The notes beneath the pieces were generated by a model. The model was not told the origin of the DNA, did not search any database, and saw nothing but the letters and a program-made list of their open reading frames with translations. Source: an uncultured Collinsella sp. (GTDB lineage: Bacteria > Actinomycetota > Coriobacteriia > Coriobacteriales > Coriobacteriaceae). Taken from it: 13,232 nt of DNA. Below are positions 5,506-12,283 of this stretch, one piece after another; the first letter of the stretch is position 1; the number at the start of each line of letters is the position of its first letter. The position numbers and the translations under genes are program-made. The stretch is taken from positions 1 through 13,232 of the forward strand of contig CABUBZ010000053.1 of assembly GCA_902489945.1 (NCBI GenBank), read 5' to 3'.

Positions 5506-7734
5506 TTAGAAGTTGGCGTCGTTGAACTGGGTGCTCTCGAGTCCGTCGAGTTGCTGTTCGGGCGTATCTGCGACGCTCTCGAGCAGCTCAGTGGGATCGA
5601 CGTTCATATTCTTACCGGCTTCGTTGCCGTTGACCAGGTCGTCCGAGAAGATGTCGACTTCCATTTCTTCGGCCTCTTCGATCTGAACCTCGAGCGGCAC
5701 TTGGGTGCGCACGAGCTTAACGGCCGGGCGCATGCGGGCAAACAGCGGCACGTACTCGATGATGATGGCCGAGTTCTCGAGACCGTACCAGCGTGCCGGG
5801 CTTCCGCAGGCGCGGCGGACGGCGTACTTGATGGCCATCACGCGGTGGTCATTGCGGTTGATGTCCGTTTCGGGGGCGAGCATCTTGCGCAGCATACAAA
5901 AACGGAAGTCGCCCACGTTGCCGCGCGTCTCGTAGATGGAGTAGGTGTGATGCTGCGGCGGCAGCTCACCCGATGCCATCAAGTCGCCAACGATTTGGCG
6001 CAGGTAGGCATTAACGCGCTGGTTGACCTTAAAGCCCAAGTCCAGGCGCACGCGGAACAAAAAGTCCGTGCCAAAGGTCTCGACGGAATACTCGTGCGTA
6101 TAGGGCTCGTCGGTAACGTGCACGTTGATGAACCAGTATGCCTTGGCGCGCTTGGGATGCTTATCCAAGATGGAATAGAGCACGTCGCGGTCGAGCGTGA
6201 GCGGGTCGGGGCTGTTGGTGAGGAACACCAGATTGTCGGCGAGCACGGGGTAGGTCTCGTCGTTGCGCAGGCGGTTGAGCTGGTCAATGTACTTGGAGAC
6301 GGGCAGCAGGATCGTCTGCGTGCGCTCGATGGCGGTGCCGCGGCGCCACACGTACATAAGGCCAAACAGCAGCGAGGCCAAGAAGATCATTACGTAGCCG
6401 CCGTCAAAGAACATGGTGAGGCACGAGGCGAAGAAGCACAGCTCAATGGCACCGAAGAGCAGGGCGAAGACGCAGGCGCCCAGCTTGTGCTTGAGGATGC
6501 CGGCGATATAGCTCGTCAGCAGCGTGGTGGTCATAAGCATGGTCACGGTAATGGCGAGGCCATAGGCGCTCTCCATGCGCTCGGAGTTCTGGAACAGCAG
6601 CACAATGAAGATGCAGCCGACCCACATGATGTTGTTGACGAGTGGAATATAGAGCTGACCCTTGGTGTCGCTGGGGTAGTGGATGCGCAGGTGCGGCATG
6701 AGATTGAGACGGGTTGCCTCGGATACCAGCGAGAACGAGCCGGTGATGAGCGCCTGCGAGGCGATGATGGCCGCTACGGCCGAAAGCACGATGGCAAAGG
6801 GGCGCAGGGGCTCGGGGAGCATCATATAGAACGGGTTGACGATATCCATCGCAAGCATCTGGGGGTTGGAGTTATTGGCGAGCAGCCAAGCTCCCTGACC
6901 CAGATAGTTGAGGATAAGGGCCGCCTTAACAAATGGCCAGGATGCATAGATGTTTGCCTTGCCCACGTGGCCCATGTCCGAGTAGAGCGCCTCGGCACCG
7001 GTTGTCGATAGGAAGACAAAGCCGAGCACCATAATGCCCGAGTGGTTGATGGGCGAGAACAGAAACATGATGCCGCGGATGGGGTTGAGCGCGCGCAAGA
7101 TGGACAGGTTGCCGAGCATGTTGAACAGGCCAGCGCCTGCCAGGAACAGGAACCACAGCGTCATGAGCGGGCCGAAGAGCTTGCCGATTGACGAGGTGCC
7201 GGCGCGCTGCATGGCAAATAGGCCGCAGATAATGATGATGGTGATGATGATGACGTTGGTCTGGCCGTCGCCCAGCAGCGCATGGCCCCATTCGATGGTG
7301 CGTAGACCCTCGATGGCTGTGGTGACCGTGACGGCGGGGGTGAGGATGCCGTCGGCGAGCAGCGCCGCGCCGCCGATCATGGCGGGCAGAATCAGCCATG
7401 GTGCCACCTTGCGTACGAGGCTGAACAGGGCGAAGATGCCGCCTTCGTTGTGGTTGTCGGCCTTCATGGCGATTACCACGTACTTGACCGTGGTCACGAG
7501 CGTCATGGTCCAGATGACGAGCGAAAGCGCGCCCAGGATCATGTCCTCGCTGACGGTACCGATGCCGCCGTTGTTGGCGACGATCGATTTCATGGTGTAC
7601 ATGGGGCTCGTGCCGATGTCGCCATAGACGACGCCGAGCGTTACGAGCAGCATGCCAGCGGAGAGGGGGATGGCTCCGTGCCCGCCTTGCCCGCGCTGGT
7701 CTTGGAGGTTTGCCTCCAGTTTGTTGTGTGCCAC
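5506..7734 (-). CDS. kup: KUP/HAK/KT-family potassium transporter
   Basis: Low-affinity K+ uptake protein (K+/H+ symport) of the plasma membrane. The family signature GVVYGDIGTSPMYT begins at about residue 34, followed by IWTMTLVTTVKYVVIAMKADNHNEGG, ILTPAVTVTTAIEGL and about twelve membrane segments up to about residue 450. A long cytoplasmic C-terminal domain then runs to residue 742 and includes VLFLTNSPDPLTLDRDVLYSI-type sequence and an acidic end. It is about 120 residues longer than E. coli Kup (622), mostly at the C-terminus. I place the start at the GTG at 7734 because AAGGGAG lies 5 bases before it. The ATG at 7752 would add MSKGVL but has no ribosome binding site, and its first codons contain the Shine-Dalgarno sequence. 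KUP proteins in some Gram-positives are controlled by c-di-AMP; nothing in this sequence proves that here. Confidence 0.92.
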   Translation of the reverse strand: MAHNKLEANLQDQRGQGGHGAIPLSAGMLLVTLGVVYGDIGTSPMYTMKSIVANNGGIGTVSEDMILGALSLVIWTMTLVTTVKYVVIAMKADNHNEGGIFALFSLVRKVAPWLILPAMIGGAALLADGILTPAVTVTTAIEGLRTIEWGHALLGDGQTNVIIITIIIICGLFAMQRAGTSSIGKLFGPLMTLWFLFLAGAGLFNMLGNLSILRALNPIRGIMFLFSPINHSGIMVLGFVFLSTTGAEALYSDMGHVGKANIYASWPFVKAALILNYLGQGAWLLANNSNPQMLAMDIVNPFYMMLPEPLRPFAIVLSAVAAIIASQALITGSFSLVSEATRLNLMPHLRIHYPSDTKGQLYIPLVNNIMWVGCIFIVLLFQNSERMESAYGLAITVTMLMTTTLLTSYIAGILKHKLGACVFALLFGAIELCFFASCLTMFFDGGYVMIFLASLLFGLMYVWRRGTAIERTQTILLPVSKYIDQLNRLRNDETYPVLADNLVFLTNSPDPLTLDRDVLYSILDKHPKRAKAYWFINVHVTDEPYTHEYSVETFGTDFLFRVRLDLGFKVNQRVNAYLRQIVGDLMASGELPPQHHTYSIYETRGNVGDFRFCMLRKMLAPETDINRNDHRVMAIKYAVRRACGSPARWYGLENSAIIIEYVPLFARMRPAVKLVRTQVPLEVQIEEAEEMEVDIFSDDLVNGNEAGKNMNVDPTELLESVADTPEQQLDGLESTQFNDANF

Positions 7735-7739
7735 GAGGA

Positions 7740-7746
7740 CTCCCTT
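7740..7746 (-). promoter_or_regulatory. Ribosome binding site that decides the kup start
   Basis: On the minus strand, AAGGGAG stands 5 bases before GTG (7734-7732). The only other candidate, the ATG at 7752, is preceded by AGATAACCGG, which has no Shine-Dalgarno match. Confidence 0.6.
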
Positions 7747-7833
7747 AGACATCCGGTTATCTGTCTAGGACAAAAAACTTTATGCCGTCTTTATACATAC
7801 AAGAGCAGTTTGGCACATCGGGTTATTTTAGAC

Positions 7834-7857
7834 AATAATCCTCAGCTGGGGATTATT
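7834..7857. repeat. 24-bp near-perfect palindrome between eamA and kup
   Basis: AATAATCCTCAG (7834-7845) is followed at once by CTGGGGATTATT (7846-7857). The two halves pair over all 12 positions with a single T-G wobble and no spacer. It lies about 34 bp after the stop of the EamA gene and about 100 bp before the kup start, both on the minus strand. It could be an operator for kup or a weak terminator for the EamA gene; no proper T-run follows on the minus strand (TTATTGTCTAAAA). Confidence 0.6.
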
Positions 7858-7891
7858 TATCTACGCAGGTAGCATTTCAAAGCAGGGGCTT

Positions 7892-8803
7892 TTAAGCACG
7901 TGCTGTCTGGGCGATGCCAGCCTTGGCGTTTGCGCGTTTGCCGGCGAGTTCGCAAAAAATCGCGCCGCCGATGATAAGCGCGGCGCCCATCAGGCGGACC
8001 GGTGTTATGGCTTCACCCAAAAGGGCGGCCGAGAACACGACCGCCGAAAGCGGCTCGAGGTAGCCGACGACGGCGACGGTCTGGACGGGCAGCTTGGCGA
8101 CGGCGCTAAAGTAGAGCAGGCAACCAATGCCGGTGTTGACGACGCCGAGCATAGCGACGGCGCGCCAATCAATGCTGGCGGCGACGCCGGCGGACAGGAA
8201 CGAGGGAGCGCCCTGCGTGATGAGCGTGAGGGCCAGTGCGGTCACAAAGGCGGCGCTCACTTGGAGTGCGGAGTTCTCGAGGCCCTCGATGTGCGGCGCA
8301 CCCTTGCTGGCGATGACCATCAATGCATAGCAGAAGGCCGAGGCGATTCCACAGACGATGCCCGCAATGGGCATATTGCCGCCTAGACCTTGCGCTGCAA
8401 TGAGAAAAGCACCGCAGGCGACGGCGACAAAGCCGGCGATTTTGCCGCCGGTCAGCTTTTCGCCAAAAATGAGCGGGGAGAGGGCCATAACGATGATGGG
8501 GCCACAGTAATACAACAGCGAGGAGATACCAACGCCGATCGTCTGATAGGCGCGGAACAGGAAAATCCAGCTGGCGCCCAGCGCGGCGCCCGAGACGATG
8601 AGCGCTGCGGCCTCGCGGGGGCGAGACGGAGCCTGCAGGTTATGGCGCTTGGTTATGAAGAGGATGGCGGCAAGGGTGAGAGCGCCCAAAAACGTGCGCA
8701 ACAGTACGATATCGGAGCTCGGCAGCGCGATGGCAGCGGCGATGATGCCGTTGGAGCCAAACAATAGCAATGCTGCTAAGTACGTAAACAATCCGTTGTT
8801 CAT
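7892..8803 (-). CDS. EamA-family (DMT) transporter
   Basis: Membrane protein of 303 residues with ten predicted hydrophobic helices arranged as two EamA repeats (about residues 5-135 and 145-285), the normal size for drug/metabolite exporters. Recognisable family features are the LLRTFLGALTLA segment in helix 2, FRAYQTIGVGISSLLYYCGPI in the first repeat, and the closing AVVGYLEPLSAVVFSAALLGEAITPVRLMGAALIIGGA. Members export amino acids, nucleobases or other metabolites, or take up small molecules; the substrate cannot be assigned. The start at 8803 has AGGGGA upstream. It is transcribed divergently from the LysR gene at 8922 with a 118-bp gap that holds a LysR-type operator, so LysR control is likely. 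Confidence 0.87.
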   Translation of the reverse strand: MNNGLFTYLAALLLFGSNGIIAAAIALPSSDIVLLRTFLGALTLAAILFITKRHNLQAPSRPREAAALIVSGAALGASWIFLFRAYQTIGVGISSLLYYCGPIIVMALSPLIFGEKLTGGKIAGFVAVACGAFLIAAQGLGGNMPIAGIVCGIASAFCYALMVIASKGAPHIEGLENSALQVSAAFVTALALTLITQGAPSFLSAGVAASIDWRAVAMLGVVNTGIGCLLYFSAVAKLPVQTVAVVGYLEPLSAVVFSAALLGEAITPVRLMGAALIIGGAIFCELAGKRANAKAGIAQTARA

Positions 8804-8832
8804 GTGCTGACATCCCCTCTATATCCGAGCAT

Positions 8833-8849
8833 GTTCACTATGGGTGAAC
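8833..8849. promoter_or_regulatory. LysR-type operator (T-N11-A) between eamA and lysR
   Basis: Perfect inverted repeat GTTCAC (8833-8838) TATGG GTGAAC (8844-8849). The core TCACTATGGGTGA fits the T-N11-A pattern of LysR binding boxes. It lies just upstream of the lysR -10 (8871-8876) and overlaps the probable -35/spacer of the divergent EamA promoter (minus strand TTCACC, 17-base gap, GATATA), a typical place for shared control and autoregulation. Confidence 0.65.
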
Positions 8850-8870
8850 TGGCTTTAGAAGAAAAGCGAA

Positions 8871-8876
8871 TATAAT
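8871..8876 (+). promoter_or_regulatory. -10 box of the lysR-type gene
   Basis: Consensus TATAAT, 45 bases before the GTG start at 8922. The matching -35 position holds only a weak sequence (around 8848-8853), next to the operator. This fits a promoter regulated from the 8833-8849 site. Confidence 0.6.
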
Positions 8877-8921
8877 GCATGGCTGACATGACAAAATCTC
8901 ATGCAAGGGTGGAGGACTGCC

Positions 8922-9779
8922 GTGGAAACGAATATTCAAAAGATGCAGGTGCTGCTCGAGACAGTGCGCGCCGGAAGCTTTACGCGCGCCGCCGAGCGCC
9001 TGAGCTATTCGCAATCGGGCGTGAGCCGCATGGTGGCCGATCTTGAGGCCGATTGGGGCTTTAAGGTGCTCGACCGCAGTCGCGAGGGCGTGGCTCTTTC
9101 TGCTGACGGGCGGCAGGTCATGCCGGCTGTCGAGGCGCTCTGCGAGGAATTCGTTCGCTTGCAGCGACGCGTGGATGAGATGCGTGGGCTCATGCGCGGC
9201 AAAATCTGCATCGGTACGTTTTCGAGCGTGGCGACCCACGTGCTGCCGCCGGTGATTGCTCGTTTTCGTGCCGATTATCCAGACATTGATTACGAGTTGC
9301 TGATGGGCGACTATTCAGAGATTGAACAATGGGTGGCAGAGGGCCGCTGCGATCTGGGCTTTATCCCGCATGAGCCCCGAGAAAATGGCATGACGTCGCG
9401 GTCTTTGGCGCGCGACGAGTTGATGGCGGTGGTGCCGACAGATTCGTTGCTTGCCACGGCGGAGTTCGTCTCTCTTGCCGATTTAGCCAACGAGCAGTTT
9501 ATTCTGCTGGAACGGGGTACCGATGATGAGATTACGCCGCTATTCCGTCGGGCGGGGCTGGCGGTGCGCTCAAAACTGTCGACTTGGGATGACTATGCGA
9601 TTATGGCTATGGTCGAGGATGGCCTGGGCGTGAGCATCCTTCCGGCGCTCATCTTGCGTCGCTGTCAGTTCGATGTTGCCGTGCGTTCGCTCGAGGGGCA
9701 TCCCCATCGGCAGATCAACGCCATATATCGAACGGCCGATGTTTCGCTTGCCGCCGCTCGTTTCCTCGAATACCTCTAA
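8922..9779 (+). CDS. LysR-family transcriptional regulator
   Basis: Regulator of 285 residues, close to the usual 290-300. The N-terminal winged helix-turn-helix (about residues 1-60) reads MQVLLETVRAGSFTRAAERL, then SQSGVSRMVADLEADWGFKVLDRSREGVALSADG, the family signature. A linker helix follows, then the effector-binding domain from about residue 90 (GKICIGTFSSVATHVLPPVI, then CDLGFIPHEP, then MVEDGLGVSILP). The GTG at 8922 is the likely start because GGAGG lies 6 bases upstream; the in-frame ATG at 8901 lacks a site. Its divergent partner, the EamA transporter, is the probable target. The effector is unknown. Confidence 0.9.
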   Translation: METNIQKMQVLLETVRAGSFTRAAERLSYSQSGVSRMVADLEADWGFKVLDRSREGVALSADGRQVMPAVEALCEEFVRLQRRVDEMRGLMRGKICIGTFSSVATHVLPPVIARFRADYPDIDYELLMGDYSEIEQWVAEGRCDLGFIPHEPRENGMTSRSLARDELMAVVPTDSLLATAEFVSLADLANEQFILLERGTDDEITPLFRRAGLAVRSKLSTWDDYAIMAMVEDGLGVSILPALILRRCQFDVAVRSLEGHPHRQINAIYRTADVSLAAARFLEYL

Positions 9780-9839
9780 ATGCGTGCACGTCGTTATCGC
9801 CTTGGGATAAATCTCGAGGTCTTGCTCATTTTATTTTTG

Positions 9840-9921
9840 AAATTGAACTTTTCGAAATAGCACGGCGTTATACTGCTTCCTAAATTGAACTCAGGTTCAA
9901 TTCGTGTTGTATAAATTGAAC
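9840..9921 (+). promoter_or_regulatory. Phased operator array and promoter of the XRE-AlaA gene
   Basis: AAATTGAAC occurs three times in the same orientation (9840-9848, 9882-9890, 9913-9921). The starts are 42 and 31 bp apart, close to four and three helical turns, so all would face the same side of the DNA. The middle copy forms a perfect inverted repeat, AATTGAAC TCAG GTTCAATT (9883-9902). A -10-like TATACT is at 9869-9874, and a second candidate, TATAAA, at 9910-9915. The sites therefore straddle the promoter and transcription start. Autoregulation by the XRE domain encoded just downstream is the natural reading. Confidence 0.6.
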
Positions 9922-9942
9922 TTTGCCAGCAAGGAGGTTCTA

Positions 9943-11463
9943 GTGGCCCAAGAGACGTTTAGCGATCGTCTGCGACAGGCTATGTCCGATCGCGACGTTC
10001 GCCAGTCGGACGTGATCCGCGCATCGGAGATGCTCGGCAAAAAACTCGGCAAGAGTCAGATGAGCCAATATGTGAGCGGTAAGACGATTCCGCGGCGCGA
10101 TGTGGCTGAGCTGCTCGCCCGTATTTTGGAGGTCGATGTTACCTGGCTGCTTGCCGGCGACGCCGATCAAGGCGAGGCATCATCACCCCGCAACGATTCC
10201 AAGCCCGAACCCCATCCCTCAGCTCAAATTGCAAGGAGCACCACCATGCGTACTTTTTCTAAATCCACCAAGCTCGATAACGTCCTGTATGACGTGCGCG
10301 GTCCCGTCGTCGACGAGGCCGCCCGTATGGAGGACGAGGGCGAGCGCATCCTCAAGCTCAATATCGGCAACCCGGCGCCCTTCGGTTTCCGCACGCCCGA
10401 TGAGGTCATCAAGGACATGCGCCAGCAGCTGCCCGACTGCGAAGGCTATTCCAACTCGCGTGGCCTGTTCTCCGCGCGCAAGGCGATCATGCAGTATTCG
10501 CAGATCAAGGGCTTGCCCAACGTTCAGATGGAGCATATCTACACGGGCAACGGCGTGTCCGAGCTCATTCAGCTTTCGATGAACGCGCTGCTCGACAATG
10601 GCGACGAGATTCTGATCCCCAGCCCCGACTATCCGCTCTGGACGGCGTGCGCAACCCTTGCCGGCGGTCATCCCGTGCACTATCTGTGCGATGAGCAGGC
10701 GGATTGGTATCCCGACCTGGAGGATATGGAGTCCAAGATCACGAGCGCGACCAAAGCCCTCGTCATCATCAACCCCAACAACCCCACGGGTTCCGTCTAT
10801 CCGCGCGAGGTGCTCGAGGGCATCGTCGAGGTTGCACGCAGGCATCAGCTGATGATCTTTGCTGATGAGATCTACGACCGCCTGTGCATGGACGGCTACG
10901 AGCACGTCTCGATTGCCTCGCTCGCTCCCGATCTGCCCTGCGTCACCTTTAGCGGTCTGTCCAAGTCGCACATGATCGCGGGCTATCGTATTGGCTGGAT
11001 GGTGCTTTCGGGCAACCAGCGCTGCATGAGCGACTTCATCATGGGCATCAACATGCTCTCCAACATGCGCCTGTGCTCCAACGTGCCGGCTCAGTCGATC
11101 GTTCAGACGGCGCTCGGTGGCCATCAGTCCGTCAACGACTACATCCGCCCCGGCGGCCGTGTCTACGAGCAGCGCAACTTTGTGTATGAGGCGCTCAACA
11201 AGATTGACGGCATCTCGGTGGTTAAGCCGCGTGCGGCGTTCTACATCTTCCCCAAGATGGATGTGAAGAAGTTCAACATTACCGATGACGAGCAGTTCGC
11301 CCTTGACCTGCTGCACGAGAAGAAGATTCTGATCACGCGCGGCGGCGGCTTCAACTGGGCTGAGCCCGACCACTTCCGTATCGTGTACCTGCCGCGCATG
11401 GAAGTGCTCAAAGAGTCCCTCGAAGATCTCGCCGACTTCTTCGACCATTATCGTCAGTCGTAG
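9943..11463 (+). CDS. XRE helix-turn-helix / AlaA-type aminotransferase fusion protein
   Basis: The 506-residue product has two parts. Residues about 5-70 are an XRE/Cro-type helix-turn-helix (FSDRLRQAMSDRDVRQSDVI, then KSQMSQYVSGKTIPRRDVAELLARILEV, then WLLAGD). A polar linker (about 71-101) leads into a complete fold-type I aminotransferase from Met102 that closely follows E. coli AlaA, the glutamate-pyruvate aminotransferase: LDNVLYDVRGPVVDEA, LKLNIGNPAPFGF, YTGNGVSELIQ and PSPDYPLWTA. PLP-site residues are Asn280 (NPNNPTG), Asp308 and Tyr311 (FADEIYD) and the Schiff-base Lys341 (SGLSKSHMIAGYR), with the substrate-carboxylate Arg479 (HFRIVYLPR). The start is the GTG at 9943 behind AAGGAGG with a 5-base gap. 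The arrangement resembles MocR/GabR regulators but with a different DNA-binding domain and an apparently fully active enzyme. An internal start at 10246 could give the enzyme alone, 405 residues. Confidence 0.88.
   Translation: MAQETFSDRLRQAMSDRDVRQSDVIRASEMLGKKLGKSQMSQYVSGKTIPRRDVAELLARILEVDVTWLLAGDADQGEASSPRNDSKPEPHPSAQIARSTTMRTFSKSTKLDNVLYDVRGPVVDEAARMEDEGERILKLNIGNPAPFGFRTPDEVIKDMRQQLPDCEGYSNSRGLFSARKAIMQYSQIKGLPNVQMEHIYTGNGVSELIQLSMNALLDNGDEILIPSPDYPLWTACATLAGGHPVHYLCDEQADWYPDLEDMESKITSATKALVIINPNNPTGSVYPREVLEGIVEVARRHQLMIFADEIYDRLCMDGYEHVSIASLAPDLPCVTFSGLSKSHMIAGYRIGWMVLSGNQRCMSDFIMGINMLSNMRLCSNVPAQSIVQTALGGHQSVNDYIRPGGRVYEQRNFVYEALNKIDGISVVKPRAAFYIFPKMDVKKFNITDDEQFALDLLHEKKILITRGGGFNWAEPDHFRIVYLPRMEVLKESLEDLADFFDHYRQS
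10233..10248 (+). promoter_or_regulatory. Internal ribosome binding site and start inside the XRE-AlaA gene
   Basis: AAGGAG (10233-10238) stands 7 bases before an in-frame ATG (10246-10248) that begins MRTFSKSTKLDNV. This is the point where similarity to the start of free-standing AlaA proteins begins. The Shine-Dalgarno bases fall in the linker codons GCA AGG AGC, with the usually rare AGG codon. A separate aminotransferase could thus be made from the same mRNA. Confidence 0.6.
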
Positions 11464-11484
11464 GGGACAGAAGCTCCGTACAAT

Positions 11485-11526
11485 AAAAAGCTCCCTGCAG
11501 TTGCTTGGCTGCAGGGAGCTTTTTTG
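11485..11526 (+). terminator. Rho-independent terminator after the XRE-AlaA gene
   Basis: Long perfect stem, AAAAAGCTCCCTGCAG (11485-11500) with CTGCAGGGAGCTTTTT (11509-11524), an 8-base loop and a run of six T. The flanking A- and T-runs make it usable in both directions, so it can also stop transcripts of the convergent deformylase gene. Confidence 0.92.
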
Positions 11527-11539
11527 TGGACCCGTGGGG

Positions 11540-11645
11540 CGTGGGACAAAATAATCAGTAGTTCTTGTCCCAGGTTCGAAAGAAGTATCGAGTTTGTTGC
11601 CGCAGGCGACCCTGGGACAAAAACTACTGATTATTTTGTCCCACG
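11540..11645. repeat. Inverted doublet of 35-bp palindromic elements (REP/BIME-like)
   Basis: The arms at 11540-11574 and 11611-11645 are inverted copies differing at one position (C at 11564 versus the complement of A). Each arm is itself a small palindrome: TGGGACAA (11542-11549) with TTGTCCCA (11565-11572), and again 11613-11620 with 11636-11643, each around a 15-base loop containing AATAATCAGTAGTT. A 36-base spacer separates the arms. The doublet lies between convergent genes after a terminator, a typical location for REP/BIME or MITE-like elements. No transposase is nearby and no clear target-site duplication is visible. Confidence 0.8.
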
Positions 11646-11658
11646 TGGCGTTCTTGAA

Positions 11659-12069
11659 CTAAATAACAATCCCGTTGCAATGGTCGATTTCGTGTTGGAT
11701 GATCTCGGCGGTGTAGCCCGAGAAGTTCTTGATGCGGTGCACGAAGTTCTCGTCCAGATACTCCACCTTAATACGGCGATAGCGGGTACAAGGGCGCTCG
11801 CCGACCAGCGAAAGGCACCCTTCGCTTGTCTGATAGGCATTGACCTGCTCAAGAATTTGCGGGTTGTACATGAGCAACGACTTGCTGCCGTCCTTTACGC
11901 AGATGATGCGTTTGCGTACGCCAATCATATTGGCGGCAAGCCCCACGCATTCGTGCTCGTGCTCGTGCAGCGTGTCCAGAAGGTCTTGCCCGGTCGCGGC
12001 GTCCTCAGGGCCGGCATCCTCGGAGGGCAGGCGTAAAAAGAACTCGGACTTCATGATGGGTTTAATCAT
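11659..12069 (-). CDS. def: Peptide deformylase
   Basis: Metal-dependent hydrolase of 136 residues that removes the N-formyl group from new polypeptides at the ribosome. All three motifs are intact: GLAANMIG (residues 43-50), EGCLS (83-87, metal ligand Cys85) and QHEIDH (125-130, ligands His126 and His130, catalytic Glu127). It is shorter than the roughly 165-170 residues of E. coli Def and ends soon after motif 3 (CNGIVI), like the short deformylases common in clostridia and coriobacteria. The start at 12069 has AAGGAG 6 bases upstream. It is a paralogue of the degenerate protein at 3908-4327 and, of the two, the one expected to be active. It converges with the XRE-AlaA gene and is divergent from the RGG-protein gene. 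Confidence 0.9.
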   Translation of the reverse strand: MIKPIMKSEFFLRLPSEDAGPEDAATGQDLLDTLHEHEHECVGLAANMIGVRKRIICVKDGSKSLLMYNPQILEQVNAYQTSEGCLSLVGERPCTRYRRIKVEYLDENFVHRIKNFSGYTAEIIQHEIDHCNGIVI

Positions 12070-12114
12070 GGCGGGCTCCTTAAGGTGGACATGATTGGTT
12101 CAGGCCATGATACC

Positions 12115-12126
12115 GCGACATGTCGC
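12115..12126. promoter_or_regulatory. 12-bp perfect palindrome upstream of def
   Basis: GCGACATGTCGC lies 46 bp upstream of the def start, directly next to a -10-like TATCAT (12108-12113 on the minus strand). It could be an operator, but no regulator is identified and a 12-bp palindrome may occur by chance in GC-rich DNA. Confidence 0.35.
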
Positions 12127-12209
12127 ATTAATGTGTGCACATAGATTCTGCAGCTAGATTGGATGGCGACACCATAAACTAATGGACGTTTTGCCGAGAG
12201 GCATGAATG

Positions 12210-12270
12210 TATAAAGCGCAAAGAGTGCGCGACGGGCCCCGCGAATGGGGCGATGATGCCCGAGAGGGCC
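12210..12270 (+). promoter_or_regulatory. Promoter and structured leader of the RGG-protein gene
   Basis: A -10-like TATAAA at 12210-12215 (no clear -35) is followed by three small hairpins: GCGC/GCGC (12216-12219, 12227-12230), GCCCC/GGGGC (12236-12240, 12247-12251) and GCCC-GAGA-GGGC (12258-12269, a GNRA tetraloop). The last ends just before the AAGGAG ribosome binding site. The hairpins could influence translation or stability. They match no riboswitch class I recognise. Confidence 0.4.
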
Positions 12271-12283
12271 AAGAAGGAGTCTC

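Noticed and set aside
5482..7011. 509-residue open frame on the plus strand
   Set aside because: It lies opposite kup, a clear family member across its whole length. The translation is His/Val/Gly-rich shadow sequence without a domain.
7735..7891. c-di-AMP (ydaO) riboswitch upstream of kup
   Set aside because: Such elements are known before potassium transporters, but the gap is short and no matching core sequence or multi-stem fold was visible.
10219..11448. 409-residue open frame on the minus strand
   Set aside because: It is antisense to the aminotransferase part of the fusion gene; a high-GC shadow frame.
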